Positions 25,459 to 35,536 are shown, counted from the stretch's first letter. The stretch is 64,000 nt of DNA from Photobacterium gaetbulicola Gung47 (GCA_000940995.1 CP005974.1:3782001-3846000); one strand, 5' to 3'. The notes: generated by a model not told the origin, from the sequence alone. Translations and numbers: made by a program.

Positions 25459-26439
25459 GTGAAAAAATTACTCCCACTCGTTACTTTGGTCGCCATGCCG
25501 GCACTGGCTGCGGACAACACCCTTACGGTTTACACCTACAGCTCTTTCGCCTCTGACTGGGGGCCGGGACCAGCTATCGAACAAGCGTTCGAGGCACAGT
25601 GCGAATGCAACCTGGAATTTGTCGCCCTGGATGACGGGGTGTCGATCCTCAACCGTGTCCGCCTCGAAGGCAAGCGCACCAAAGCCGATGTATTGCTTGG
25701 GCTCGATAACAACCTGATTGCCGAGGCCAAGAAAACGGGCCTGCTGGCCGAGCACCAAGTGGACACCAGTAAACTCACCCTGCCAAACGGCTGGAGCGAT
25801 ACCACCTTCGTGCCTTACGACTATGGTTACTTTGCCTTTGTCTATGACCGCACCAAACTGGACAACCCGCCGAAAAGCTTGGATGAGCTGGTCAGCCGTG
25901 ATGATCTGACTATCATCTACCAAGATCCGCGCACCTCGACGCCGGGCCAGGGCCTGATGCTATGGGTAAAGTCAGTCTATGGCGACCAGGCACCGCAAGC
26001 CTGGCAGCAGCTGGCCAAGAAAACAGTCACGGTTACCAAGGGCTGGTCTGAGGCCTACAGCATGTTCCTCAAGGGCGAGTCAGATATGGTGCTCTCTTAC
26101 ACCACCTCGCCTGCCTATCACCTGATTGCCGAGCAGGACGATAAATACCAGGCCGCCGACTTCAGCGAGGGCCATTACATGCAAGTGGAAGTGGCGGCCA
26201 AACTCAAAACCAGCCCTAACCAGACGCTGGCCGACGAGTTTCTTGCCTTTATCCTGACCCCGGAGTTCCAGTCCGTGATCCCGACGGGCAACTGGATGTA
26301 TCCGGTAACGGCTGTCGCCCAGCCAGCCGAGTTCAAGGTTCTCACCCTGCCGGGCAAGGCCCTGGAGTTTTCTGCCGAGGAGGTTGCCAAGCAACGCAGG
26401 AACTGGGTACGCGAGTGGCAACAGGCTCTGACCAAGTAG
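25459..26439 (+). CDS. thiB: Thiamine ABC transporter, periplasmic binding protein
   Basis: 326 residues from a GTG at 25459 with CAGGAG before it. The frame extends upstream, but the signal peptide begins here (VKKLLPLVTLVAMPALAAD). It binds thiamine and its phosphates and delivers them to ThiPQ. LTVYTYSSFASDWGPGPAIE and FVPYDYGYFAFVYD are typical ThiB stretches. It lies behind a TPP riboswitch and is followed by thiP after 13 bases. Confidence 0.95.
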   Translation: MKKLLPLVTLVAMPALAADNTLTVYTYSSFASDWGPGPAIEQAFEAQCECNLEFVALDDGVSILNRVRLEGKRTKADVLLGLDNNLIAEAKKTGLLAEHQVDTSKLTLPNGWSDTTFVPYDYGYFAFVYDRTKLDNPPKSLDELVSRDDLTIIYQDPRTSTPGQGLMLWVKSVYGDQAPQAWQQLAKKTVTVTKGWSEAYSMFLKGESDMVLSYTTSPAYHLIAEQDDKYQAADFSEGHYMQVEVAAKLKTSPNQTLADEFLAFILTPEFQSVIPTGNWMYPVTAVAQPAEFKVLTLPGKALEFSAEEVAKQRRNWVREWQQALTK

Positions 26440-26452
26440 CAGGCACTCACTT

Positions 26453-28042
26453 TTGAACACACGCAATACCCAACTGATGCCCGGCCTTGTCACCGCCGGG
26501 CTTATCCTGTGCCTGGTGATCAGCGCCCTTGGTGCCCTGGTCAATGAGGCCAGTGCTCTCGACATTGCCTCGCTATGGCACGATCCCTACCTACGCCATA
26601 TTACCGGTTTCTCCTTTACCCAGGCCCTGCTTTCAACCCTACTGAGCACGCTGCCGGCGATCCCGGTTGCCTATGCCCTGTCACGCCGGCAATTTCCCGG
26701 CAAAGCCTTGCTGATGCGGATCTTTGCCATGACCCTGGTGCTGCCGGTACTGGTCGCGGTATTCGGCCTGCTGGCGATCTACGGCAACAATGGTGTGCTA
26801 ACCGGGGTACTGGCAATGCTGGGCTGGCAGGGCAGCTTTTCACTCTACGGCCTGCAGGGGATCTTGTTGGCCCATGTTTTCCTCAACCTCCCTCTGGCAG
26901 CACGGCTGTTTGTCCAAAGCCTCGAAGGGATCCCCTTTGAGCAGCACCAATTGGCCACCCATCTCGGTATGTCGAGCTGGCAGACCTTCCGCTTCGTTGC
27001 CTGGCCACGACTGCGCCAGCAACTTCCCCATGTCGTCAGCCTGATCTTTATGCTGTGCTTTACCAGCTTTGCGGTCATCATGGCACTGGGCGGCGGCCCC
27101 AAGGCAACCACGATTGAGCTGGCTATCTACCAGGCCCTGCGCTACGACTTCGACCTGGCCGGCGGTGCGATTCTCGCCCTGTGGCAGATGCTGCTGTGTT
27201 GCAGCCTGGTGCTATTGAGCCAGCGCTTTGCCAAGCCGCTGGCGACCTCGAGCCAATCCATCACAAGCCGGCGCCAGAGCCAGTTTGACAGTCTGGCCAG
27301 CCGCTGCTGGGACTGGGGCTGGATCGGGTTGGCCCTGCTGCTGGTACTCCCCCCGCTGATTGCGGTCATCCTTGCCGGGTTCAACAGCCAAACCCTCACC
27401 TCGCTGCGCAGCCCCGGGCTGTGGCAGGCAGTATTCAACTCACTGCGGATCGCCAGTCTGGCTTGTCTTTTGGCAGTGGTTGGCGGGGTGGCAATCCTTC
27501 TGACCAGCAGGCAATGGCGGCTTCGCCACCAGCGCTGGCAGGCTGATGGCCTGGATCTGATCGGCACCATTATCCTGGTCACGCCGGGGCTGGTCCTGAG
27601 TACCGGGATCTTCCTGCTGCTGCGCCAGTTCACCGATGCGTTTGCCGCCGCTTTCTGGGTTGTCATCGCAGTCAATGCCCTGATGGCGCTGCCGTATGTA
27701 CTCAAAACCCTCAGCCAGCCCATGCTCCACGTTGCCCAGCAATATGATCCCTTGTGCCAAAGCCTCGGGATGGCCGGGCTATCGCGGCTCAAGCTGGTGG
27801 AATGGCGGGCCTTGAAAAAGCCATTTGCCCAGTCTCTGGCGATCGGCTTTGTCCTGTCACTCGGTGACTTGGGCGCAATCGCGCTGTTTGGCAGCCAGGA
27901 TTTCCAGACCCTGCCACTGTATTTGTTCCAGTTACTCGGCAGCTACCAGATGGACGCCGCCGCCGTGGCTGCCCTGATCCTGCTCACCCTTAGCCTCGGT
28001 CTCTTCTCCTTGGTTGAAAAACTGATCATCCGGACTCCATGA
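26453..28042 (+). CDS. thiP: Thiamine ABC transporter, permease
   Basis: 529 residues with about twelve hydrophobic spans arranged as two repeated permease halves. Each half ends in an EAA-type loop for the ATPase, for example SLGMAGLSRLKLVEWRALKKP in the second. The start is a TTG; extending to it aligns with the E. coli N-terminus, but no good ribosome-binding site is visible and an ATG at 26477 is possible. Its stop overlaps the thiQ start by four bases. Confidence 0.94.
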   Translation: MNTRNTQLMPGLVTAGLILCLVISALGALVNEASALDIASLWHDPYLRHITGFSFTQALLSTLLSTLPAIPVAYALSRRQFPGKALLMRIFAMTLVLPVLVAVFGLLAIYGNNGVLTGVLAMLGWQGSFSLYGLQGILLAHVFLNLPLAARLFVQSLEGIPFEQHQLATHLGMSSWQTFRFVAWPRLRQQLPHVVSLIFMLCFTSFAVIMALGGGPKATTIELAIYQALRYDFDLAGGAILALWQMLLCCSLVLLSQRFAKPLATSSQSITSRRQSQFDSLASRCWDWGWIGLALLLVLPPLIAVILAGFNSQTLTSLRSPGLWQAVFNSLRIASLACLLAVVGGVAILLTSRQWRLRHQRWQADGLDLIGTIILVTPGLVLSTGIFLLLRQFTDAFAAAFWVVIAVNALMALPYVLKTLSQPMLHVAQQYDPLCQSLGMAGLSRLKLVEWRALKKPFAQSLAIGFVLSLGDLGAIALFGSQDFQTLPLYLFQLLGSYQMDAAAVAALILLTLSLGLFSLVEKLIIRTP

Positions 28043-28761
28043 TGTTAATTTTGCAGCGCCTACAACATTGCTTCCATCACCCCAAGCAACCCGGCCAATC
28101 TACCCAGCTCTGTTTCGACCTCAGCGTAGAGACCGGAGATATTGTCGCCCTGCTCGGCCCGAGCGGTGCCGGTAAAAGTACCCTGCTTGCCATGGTGGCA
28201 GGCTTCCTCGCCCCCGACAGCGGCACGCTGACGGTCAACGGCCAGCCTATCGTCCAGCAGCACCCGGCCCAGCGGCCGCTCTCAATCTTGTTTCAGGAGC
28301 ACAACCTGTTCCCCCACCTGAGTGTGTATGAAAATATCGGCCTCGGCTTGAACCCGTCCCTCAAGCTCAGCAACGAACAAAAAGAGCAAGTGGTGGTCGC
28401 CGCGGCGAAAGTTGGGCTCCAGGGCTACCTTGACCGCCTGCCGGAGCAACTCTCCGGCGGCCAGCGCCAGCGGGTGGCATTGGCACGCTGCCTGATCCGC
28501 CAGCGCCCTCTACTGCTGCTTGATGAGCCGTTCTCGGCCCTGGATCCGGCACTGCGCAAGGAAATGCTGGAGCTGGTCAGCAAACTGGCCCGGGAGCAGG
28601 GAACGACCGTGCTGATGGTCACCCATAGCCCAGAAGATGCCCTGAAAATTGCCGACAAGTGCGCCTTTATCTACCAGGGGCGGGTGAAGGTGTTTGGTCC
28701 GTGCCGGGACGTTTTGGCCGCCTCCAGCGATCCTGCCCTGGTACATTACCTCGGCCACTGA
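28039..28761 (+). CDS. thiQ: Thiamine ABC transporter, ATPase
   Basis: 240 residues. Walker A is GPSGAGKST at about residues 39-47, the signature is LSGGQRQRVALARCLI, and Walker B is LLLLDEPFSALD, followed by the switch histidine in MVTHSPEDAL. It powers uptake through ThiP. It is the last gene of thiBPQ, coupled to thiP by an ATGA overlap. Confidence 0.95.
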   Translation: MMLILQRLQHCFHHPKQPGQSTQLCFDLSVETGDIVALLGPSGAGKSTLLAMVAGFLAPDSGTLTVNGQPIVQQHPAQRPLSILFQEHNLFPHLSVYENIGLGLNPSLKLSNEQKEQVVVAAAKVGLQGYLDRLPEQLSGGQRQRVALARCLIRQRPLLLLDEPFSALDPALRKEMLELVSKLAREQGTTVLMVTHSPEDALKIADKCAFIYQGRVKVFGPCRDVLAASSDPALVHYLGH

Positions 28762-28774
28762 GGGGCATGAACGG

Positions 28775-28802
28775 AAAAGCGAGCCAGATGGCTCGCTTTT
28801 GC
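28775..28802 (+). terminator. Terminator between thiQ and the phoH-like gene
   Basis: AAAAGCGAGCC, loop AGAT, GGCTCGCTTTT. It can serve both converging genes. Confidence 0.85.
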
Positions 28803-28831
28803 TAATAGGTTACAGATAAGACCTGCAGGTA

Positions 28832-30208
28832 CTACAGGTTTTCCTCGGCGAACTCAGCCAACCGGCTGCGGACAACGCCATTGAGGTAAATATTGGCACT
28901 GCCCTCGAAATTCTTGAAACGCTCGACGATATAGGTCAAGCCCGACGTAACAGGAGACAGGTAACTGGAGTCAATCTGGGCCAGGTTACCGGAACAAACC
29001 AGCTTGGTGCCCTCCCCGCAGCGAGTGATGATGGTTTTGATCTGGGAGGCGGTGAGATTCTGACACTCATCCAGTAATACAAATGCATTCTGGATAGAGC
29101 GCCCGCGCATAAAGTTAATCGATTTAAATTGAATATTGGCCTTGTCGTAAATGTACTTCATCGAGCCATCGGTACACACATCGTGTTTGTGCAGAGCCTC
29201 CATGGTATCGGTGACCGCCGCCAGCCATGGCATCATTTTTTCCTCCTCGGTACCGGGCAGGTAACCGATAGATTCGGCAATCTCAGGGGTGTTACGGGTC
29301 ACGATGATCTTGTCGTACATCCCTTTTTCAATCACTTGCTCCAACGCGGCCGCCATGGCCAGAATGGTTTTACCACACCCGGCAGGACCCGTTAGGATCA
29401 CTAGGTCAATCTTCGGATCCATCAAGGCATCCAGGGCCATGCCCTGATAGATGTTTTTCGGGTGGATCCCCCAGGCCTGGCGGCTTAGCATCCGCTCGTG
29501 GCCGATATCTTTCAAGGTCAGGGTTCCTGCGTCAATCGACTGGATCCGGCCAGCAAAGTCACTGTCCTCGTCAATCAGGTATTGGTTGATAAATGGCGCC
29601 TCGAACAACTCCGCTGGCAGAGTATGCACGGTCGAGCGTCCTTTCTTCTCCGAATAGCATTCACCGACCCGCTCCCAGAAGTTGCCACTGAACTGATAGA
29701 ACCCCTTGGTCAGCATCTTGACATCGTCAATCAGCTGGTCGGTGCGATAGTCGTCGACAAAGCAGACCCCGGCCCCTTTGGCACGCAGCCGCATATTAAT
29801 GTCTTTGGTGATCAGTACCACTTCTCGCGGGGCGTAGTGGGCTTGGAGAAATAGTACGCCATTGAGGATACGGTTATCCCCGGCCTTGTCGGCAAAGGCG
29901 TGGACCGTTTCGGTGACTTCGTAATCGGCAAAAATGGCAACCTTGCCAAGCTCGCCGCCTTGTGGGCTGAGGGGAATACCCTCGGCGATTTGCTCGGGGG
30001 TGGCGTCATGAAAGATGTCTTCCAGGGTGCGGATGGCAACCCGGGCATCACGGGAAACATCCCGTTTACTGTCCTTGATGCGATCGAGCTCTTCGAGCAC
30101 CGTCATCGGAATAACAACATCATGCTCTTTGAAGGAATAAACTGCGAGGGGCTCATGAAGCAGAATATTGGTGTCTAGAACGAAAACTTTCCTGCCAGCT
30201 TCATCCAT
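28832..30208 (-). CDS. PhoH2-type PIN domain-ATPase
   Basis: 458 residues. The N-terminal PIN ribonuclease domain has the acidic residue cluster, starting FVLDTNILLHEP and including DDYRTDQL. The C-terminal PhoH ATPase has Walker A GPAGCGKTILAMAAA and Walker B FVLLDECQN. PhoH2 proteins act as RNA helicase-nucleases in other bacteria; the physiological target here is unknown. It is divergent from rapA across 345 bases, and has its own promoter region there. Confidence 0.9.
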   Translation of the reverse strand: MDEAGRKVFVLDTNILLHEPLAVYSFKEHDVVIPMTVLEELDRIKDSKRDVSRDARVAIRTLEDIFHDATPEQIAEGIPLSPQGGELGKVAIFADYEVTETVHAFADKAGDNRILNGVLFLQAHYAPREVVLITKDINMRLRAKGAGVCFVDDYRTDQLIDDVKMLTKGFYQFSGNFWERVGECYSEKKGRSTVHTLPAELFEAPFINQYLIDEDSDFAGRIQSIDAGTLTLKDIGHERMLSRQAWGIHPKNIYQGMALDALMDPKIDLVILTGPAGCGKTILAMAAALEQVIEKGMYDKIIVTRNTPEIAESIGYLPGTEEEKMMPWLAAVTDTMEALHKHDVCTDGSMKYIYDKANIQFKSINFMRGRSIQNAFVLLDECQNLTASQIKTIITRCGEGTKLVCSGNLAQIDSSYLSPVTSGLTYIVERFKNFEGSANIYLNGVVRSRLAEFAEENL

Positions 30209-30554
30209 AGGTACCTCCTTGGTAACAAAACGGTGGGTGCACCACCAGGGTATTTCCTGTGCCCGCCAAACGGGAGTAATACTATTTAAGACCGGAGATA
30301 ATTAAAAAAATGTGACAGTTACAGTTTGGTACTTTCTTGTCACAATGACCGTGACCTTGCTCACGGCTTGCAGTAACATTACTCCCCTTTTTACCGGTGC
30401 GGATTCTGGCTTACACTTATATACCGATACTCACTGCCAGCGGCAGCTGATGGATACCATCTAGTACGGTATTACTTTGAGTGTAGTTCATAAATGCTGG
30501 TGCATCGGCTTAGCATTTTCCTTAATTTCAAATAATTAGAAGGTTTTTACCACT
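30209..30554. other. Divergent promoter region of the phoH-like gene and rapA
   Basis: No gene. It contains TGTGACA...TGTCACA half-sites 20 bases apart near 30311-30346, and CCGTGA...TCACGG near 30349-30366. Either could bind a regulator. An AGAAGG ribosome-binding site precedes rapA. No promoter could be assigned with confidence. Confidence 0.4.
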
Positions 30555-33473
30555 ATGCCATTTGCTTTGGGCCAACGTTGGATCAGTGATACTGAAAGTG
30601 ATCTGGGTCTAGGTACGGTCGTGGCTGTCGATGCCAGAACCGTGACTCTGATGTTCTCAGCCAGTGAAGAGAACCGACTTTATGCGCGCAATGATGCCCC
30701 CGTGACCCGTGTAATGTTCAATGTCGGTGATGTGGTTGAAAGCCATGACGGCTGGTCGCTCAATGTCGAACAGGTCGACGAAACTGGCGGCGTCTTTACC
30801 TACATCGGTACCCGTACCGATACTGGCGAAGAAAATGTCGCCCTGCGTGAGATTTTCCTTAGCAACCAAATCCGCTTCAACAAGCCGCAGGACAAACTGT
30901 TTGCTGGCCAGATTGACCGGATGGACCGCTTTGCGTTGCGCTACCGCGCGCTCAAGAACCAGTACGAACAACACAAGAGCCCGTTGCGTGGTCTGTGCGG
31001 CATGCGTGCCGGCCTGATCCCCCACCAGCTGTACATCGCCCATGAAGTCGGCCGCCGCTATGCGCCGCGCGTTCTGCTGGCCGATGAAGTCGGCCTGGGT
31101 AAAACCATCGAGGCCGGGATGATCATCCACCAGCAGGTGCTCTCTGGCCGCGCAGAACGTATCTTGATCCTGGTGCCGGAAACCCTGCAGCATCAATGGC
31201 TGGTGGAGATGATGCGTCGTTTCAACCTGCACTTCTCGATTTTCGACGAAGAGCGCTGTGTCGAGGCGTTTGCCGATTCAGCCAACCCTTTCGACACCGC
31301 CCAATACGTGCTGTGTTCATTGGACTTCCTGCGCAAGAGCCGCCGCCGCTTCGAGCAAGCGCTGGATGCCGATTGGGATCTGCTGGTGGTTGATGAAGCC
31401 CACCACCTTGAGTGGAGCGAAGACAAACCGAGCCGCCAGTACCAGGTGGTAGAGGAGCTGGCCGAAAAGGCACCGGGTGTGCTGCTGCTGACCGCAACCC
31501 CGGAGCAATTGGGCCACGAGAGCCACTTTGCCCGCCTGCGCCTGCTCGACCCGGATCGTTTCTACGACTACGAGGCTTTCGTCGAAGAAGAGCGCCAGTA
31601 TGCCCCGGTCGCCGATGCGGTATCCCGCCTGCTGTCTGGTGAGAAGCTCGACAACGACGCCAAGAATACCTTGGTGGAGCTGCTGCCAGAGCAAGATATC
31701 GAACCGATGCTGCGCATCATCGAAGCCGCTGATGTTGATACCGAACAACAGCAGACCGTTCGCCACGAGCTGATCGACAACCTGATGGACCGCCACGGTA
31801 CCGGTCGCGTGTTATTCCGAAACACCCGCGCCGCTATCAAGGGCTTCCCGCAGCGCCACCTCAACATGTACCCGCTGGAATTGCCGTCGCAGTACCAGAC
31901 GGCCATGCGCGTTGCCAGCATGATGGGCGGCAAAATGAGTGTGGAGCAAAAGGCTTTCAAGCTGCTGTACCCTGAAGATATCTACCAGGAGTTCGAAGGT
32001 GACTCTGCGACCTGGTGGCACTTCGATCCACGCGTAAACTGGCTGTTGGATATGCTCAAAGCTAACCGCCAGGAAAAAGTGCTGGTGATCTGCTCTCGCG
32101 CCCAAACAGCCCTGATCCTCGAACAGGCTCTGCGTGAACGCGAAGGGATCCGTGCCACCGTGTTCCACGAAGGCATGTCGATCATCGAACGCGACAAGGC
32201 TGCCGCCTACTTCGCCCAGGAAGAAGACGGTGCTCAGGTACTGCTGTGTTCTGAGATTGGCTCGGAAGGCCGCAACTTCCAGTTCGCCAACCAGTTGGTG
32301 ATGTTCGATCTACCGAACAACCCGGATCTGCTCGAGCAGCGGATCGGCCGTCTTGACCGTATTGGCCAGAAGCGTGATATCGAAATTCATGTGCCGCACC
32401 TACAGGGCACCTCGCAAGCCCTACTGGCCCGCTGGTACAACGAAGGTCTTAATGCCTTTGAAGAAACCTGTCCGACCGGCCGTGCCGTGTACGATGCCTT
32501 CAGCGGCGATCTGCTGGAGCTGCTGGCCAGCGACAAGCCTGACGGCGACCAACTCGATGAGCTCATCGAAAAAAGTGCGTCAATGCACCATGAGCTCAAG
32601 GGCAAGCTGGAGCAAGGCCGTGACCGCCTGCTGGAAATCCATTCCAACGGCGGCGCTGACGCCCAGAAGCTGGTTGAAGAGATCAGCAGCAAAGACGGCG
32701 ACACCAATCTGGTGACCTTTGCCCTTGGTCTGTTCGATACTATCGGCCTGAACCAGGACGACAAAGGCGAGAACGCCATTGTGGTAACCCCGTCTGAGCA
32801 CATGATGGTGGCGAGCTACCCAGGCCTGCCTTACGATGGTTGTACCATCACCTTCGACCGTGACACCGCGCTATCACGTGAAGATCTGCACTTCATCAGC
32901 TGGGAGCACCCGATGATCCAGGGCGGTATCGACCTGCTGCTGTCCGAAGGTGTCGGTACCACGGCGGTATCGCTGCTGAAGAACAAGGCGCTACCTGCGG
33001 GTACCTTGCTGCTTGAGTTGGTGTATGTGGTTGATGCCCAGGCACCGAAGCAATCCGGTATCGGCCGCTTCCTGCCGAAGACACCGATCCGCATCTTGCT
33101 AGACGCCAAGGGCAACAACCTGTCGGCCAAGGTCGAGTTCGAAGGCTTCAACCGCCAGCTGAGCCCGGTTAACCGCCACCTTGGCAGCAAGCTGGTGAAC
33201 TCGGTGCAGAAAGATATTCACACCTTGATTGAAAGTGCTGAACAAGTGGTATCCGGTGAGCTGGTTGCTATCCGCGACGCAGCCCAAGCCGAGATGGAAG
33301 CAACGCTACGCGCAGAGCTGGATCGTCTCCAGGCTCTGAAGGCGGTCAACCCGAATATCCGTGACGACGAGCTTGAGCTGATCGAAAACCAAATCGAGGA
33401 GCTCACCGGCTACATCGCCAAGGCGCAGATCCAACTGGACTCGCTGCGCCTGATCGTGGTCAGCCACGGCTAA
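30555..33473 (+). CDS. rapA: RNA polymerase-associated helicase RapA
   Basis: 972 residues (968 in E. coli). It is a SWI/SNF-type ATPase that binds RNA polymerase and helps recycle it. The N-terminal Tudor-like part opens with FALGQRWISDTESDLGLGTV. ATPase motif I is LADEVGLGKTIEAGM, and motif II is LLVVDEAHHLEW. The second lobe has SEIGSEGRNFQFA and the arginine-containing LLEQRIGRLDRIGQ. The next gene is rluA, as in E. coli. Confidence 0.97.
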   Translation: MPFALGQRWISDTESDLGLGTVVAVDARTVTLMFSASEENRLYARNDAPVTRVMFNVGDVVESHDGWSLNVEQVDETGGVFTYIGTRTDTGEENVALREIFLSNQIRFNKPQDKLFAGQIDRMDRFALRYRALKNQYEQHKSPLRGLCGMRAGLIPHQLYIAHEVGRRYAPRVLLADEVGLGKTIEAGMIIHQQVLSGRAERILILVPETLQHQWLVEMMRRFNLHFSIFDEERCVEAFADSANPFDTAQYVLCSLDFLRKSRRRFEQALDADWDLLVVDEAHHLEWSEDKPSRQYQVVEELAEKAPGVLLLTATPEQLGHESHFARLRLLDPDRFYDYEAFVEEERQYAPVADAVSRLLSGEKLDNDAKNTLVELLPEQDIEPMLRIIEAADVDTEQQQTVRHELIDNLMDRHGTGRVLFRNTRAAIKGFPQRHLNMYPLELPSQYQTAMRVASMMGGKMSVEQKAFKLLYPEDIYQEFEGDSATWWHFDPRVNWLLDMLKANRQEKVLVICSRAQTALILEQALREREGIRATVFHEGMSIIERDKAAAYFAQEEDGAQVLLCSEIGSEGRNFQFANQLVMFDLPNNPDLLEQRIGRLDRIGQKRDIEIHVPHLQGTSQALLARWYNEGLNAFEETCPTGRAVYDAFSGDLLELLASDKPDGDQLDELIEKSASMHHELKGKLEQGRDRLLEIHSNGGADAQKLVEEISSKDGDTNLVTFALGLFDTIGLNQDDKGENAIVVTPSEHMMVASYPGLPYDGCTITFDRDTALSREDLHFISWEHPMIQGGIDLLLSEGVGTTAVSLLKNKALPAGTLLLELVYVVDAQAPKQSGIGRFLPKTPIRILLDAKGNNLSAKVEFEGFNRQLSPVNRHLGSKLVNSVQKDIHTLIESAEQVVSGELVAIRDAAQAEMEATLRAELDRLQALKAVNPNIRDDELELIENQIEELTGYIAKAQIQLDSLRLIVVSHG

Positions 33474-33497
33474 CCGCCCACCCGTATCGCAACTGCC

Positions 33498-33523
33498 AGC
33501 CGCCTTCACAGGCGGCTTTTTTG
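33498..33523 (+). terminator. Terminator of rapA
   Basis: AGCCGCC, loop TTCACA, GGCGGCT and a T run. Confidence 0.88.
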
Positions 33524-33550
33524 TTTCAGGCGCATTACGCCGCGGGCAAT

Positions 33551-33561
33551 TATGCTATTAT
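33551..33561 (+). promoter_or_regulatory. Extended -10 promoter of rluA
   Basis: TATGCTATTAT: TGC followed by TATTAT at 33556-33561, 57 bases before the rluA start. No good -35 is visible. Confidence 0.45.
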
Positions 33562-33618
33562 CGCCGCCTTCCAATTTCACGGCCTCTTTTACCGGCCCTT
33601 ATAGCGGACCCTGCGACC

Positions 33619-34332
33619 ATGAGCACACTGCCAGAGATTGATTACAACCCACCCAAAGATCCTTGGTTGGATGTCCTGTACCAGGACGACGATATCATTG
33701 CCGTCAACAAGCCGTCAGGCATGCTCTCGAACCCAGGCCGTGATCCTGCGTTCCATGACAGTATCTATTCTCGGGTATTGGCCGGCTTCCCTGACTCGCA
33801 CATCATCCACCGCCTTGATATGGCCACCTCAGGCTTGATTGTCCTCGCCCTGAACAAAGAGGCCGAACGCGATCTCAAGGCCCAGTTCCGCGAGCGCCGC
33901 ACCGAAAAGGTCTATTATGCCCGTGCATTCGGCCATATCGAGCAAGACAGCGGGACTATCGACCTGCCGCTGATCTGCGACTGGCCAAACCGGCCGAAGC
34001 AAAAGGTCTGCTTTGACGACGGCAAGCCTTCCGTCACTCACTATCAAGTCCTTGAGCGAGGCAACAACACCAGCCTGGTCCGCCTGCGTCCGATCACCGG
34101 CCGCTCCCACCAGCTGCGGGTTCACCTGCTTGCCTTGGGCCATCCGATCCTCGGTGATGGCTTCTACGCCCACCCGGAAGCCAAAGCGATGGCCCCGCGC
34201 CTGCAGCTCCATGCCGCAGAGCTGAGCTTCTTCCACCCGCGCAGCGGGGCGCCGATGCACCTGTTCGCGCCGTGTGAATTCTTTACCGGGGCACCGCAAA
34301 AGACCCTACCGGATCACTATTCCAAACCCTAG
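33619..34332 (+). CDS. rluA: rRNA/tRNA pseudouridine synthase RluA
   Basis: 237 residues. RluA converts U746 of 23S rRNA and U32 of several tRNAs to pseudouridine in E. coli. The catalytic aspartate is in IIHRLDMATSGL (residue 67). RLRPITGRSHQLRVHL and HPILGDGFYAH are further family motifs. Its place directly after rapA and its length support RluA over RluC, RluD or TruC. It is followed by its own hairpin at 34350-34380. Confidence 0.94.
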   Translation: MSTLPEIDYNPPKDPWLDVLYQDDDIIAVNKPSGMLSNPGRDPAFHDSIYSRVLAGFPDSHIIHRLDMATSGLIVLALNKEAERDLKAQFRERRTEKVYYARAFGHIEQDSGTIDLPLICDWPNRPKQKVCFDDGKPSVTHYQVLERGNNTSLVRLRPITGRSHQLRVHLLALGHPILGDGFYAHPEAKAMAPRLQLHAAELSFFHPRSGAPMHLFAPCEFFTGAPQKTLPDHYSKP

Positions 34333-34349
34333 GGGTTGAGTTGGCCGCC

Positions 34350-34380
34350 GAGGATAGTGTGTACTAAGCCCACTATCCTC
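34350..34380 (+). terminator. Hairpin after rluA
   Basis: GAGGATAGTG and CACTATCCTC around an 11-base loop, followed by a poor T tract (GATCCTATATTT). It is probably a weak terminator. Confidence 0.5.
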
Positions 34381-34400
34381 GATCCTATATTTGGCTAACC

Positions 34401-35354
34401 ATGGAACACATTGTCTTTCTCGACCGCGACACGATACCGGACCACATCGCTCTTCCTTCCCCGGAGTTTGCTCACCAATGGACACAGTATTCATCCACCC
34501 GCCCCGAACAGGTCATCGAACGGCTCAGGGATGCAACCATCGCCATTACCAATAAAGTGGTTCTTGATGCAGCAATCCTAGCCCAACTGCCAAAGCTCAA
34601 GATGATCGCCATTGCCGCCACCGGCACCAACAACGTTGATCTGGCATACTGCCGCCAGCAGGGCATCACAGTGAGCAATATCCGTGGCTACGCCATCGAC
34701 TCGGTACCCGAGCACGCCGTTGCCATGATGTTCGCCTTGCGCCGCAACCTATTGGGCTATCATCGTGATATCCAGCAAGGCGTCTGGCAGGAAAAGAAGC
34801 AGTTCTGCTTTTTCACCCACCCTATCGGTGATATTCGCGGGGCGACACTGGGGCTTATTGGCAGTGGTGGCTTGGGGCAAGCAATGGCAGCACTCGGCCG
34901 TGCGCTGGGGATGAAAGTGATCTTTGCCGAAAGAAAGGGCGCGGAGGCCTGCCGTGAGGGCTACCTGCCGTTCCATACAGTCCTGGCACAGGCCGATGTG
35001 CTGAGCCTGCACTGTCCGCTGACTAACGAGACGCGTAACCTGATAGGCAGTGGCGAGCTGGAGCAAATGAAAGATAGTGCCATTTTGATCAACACCGGCC
35101 GGGGGGGATTGGTCGACGAGCAGGCTCTGGTCGACGCCCTCCGCTGCGGAGAAATCGCCGGTGCCGGGTGCGACGTGTTCACCGAAGAGCCGGCTGACGA
35201 TGACAACCCGCTAATAGCCAACAGCGACTTGCCCAACCTATTACTTACGCCGCATGTCGCCTGGGGCTCAGACAGTGCCATCCAGGCCCTGGCCAACCAG
35301 CTTGTCGACAACCTCAATGCGTTTGCCGCCGGCATACCGCAGAATCAGGTTTGA
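34401..35354 (+). CDS. D-2-hydroxyacid dehydrogenase
   Basis: 317 residues of the NAD(P)-dependent D-isomer-specific family. The Rossmann loop is LGLIGSGGLGQAMAALGRA. Catalytic residues are in INTGRGGLVDEQAL (Arg), DVFTEEPAD (Glu) and LLTPHVAWGS (His). It interconverts a 2-oxoacid and its D-hydroxyacid; glycerate/hydroxypyruvate is the commonest assignment for this branch, but the substrate cannot be read from sequence. It is monocistronic with a strong terminator. Confidence 0.88.
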   Translation: MEHIVFLDRDTIPDHIALPSPEFAHQWTQYSSTRPEQVIERLRDATIAITNKVVLDAAILAQLPKLKMIAIAATGTNNVDLAYCRQQGITVSNIRGYAIDSVPEHAVAMMFALRRNLLGYHRDIQQGVWQEKKQFCFFTHPIGDIRGATLGLIGSGGLGQAMAALGRALGMKVIFAERKGAEACREGYLPFHTVLAQADVLSLHCPLTNETRNLIGSGELEQMKDSAILINTGRGGLVDEQALVDALRCGEIAGAGCDVFTEEPADDDNPLIANSDLPNLLLTPHVAWGSDSAIQALANQLVDNLNAFAAGIPQNQV

Positions 35355-35379
35355 TGGGTACGCTCCGGCCCTAAAAAGC

Positions 35380-35411
35380 AAAAAGGCGAGACCAACGGTC
35401 TCGCCTTTTTT
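35380..35411 (+). terminator. Terminator of the dehydrogenase gene
   Basis: AAAAAGGCGAGACC, loop AAC, GGTCTCGCCTTTTTT. Confidence 0.93.
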
Positions 35412-35536
35412 GTGGTCCTGCGGTCCTGCAAGCAGGCGCAAAAATCGCAAGGTACTCTGTCACTAACGGTTACAAACTTTCGCTCTTAAACCATAGGTTC
35501 ATAGAACCGCCTTTGCTCCCAAAGCACCGTTCTTCC

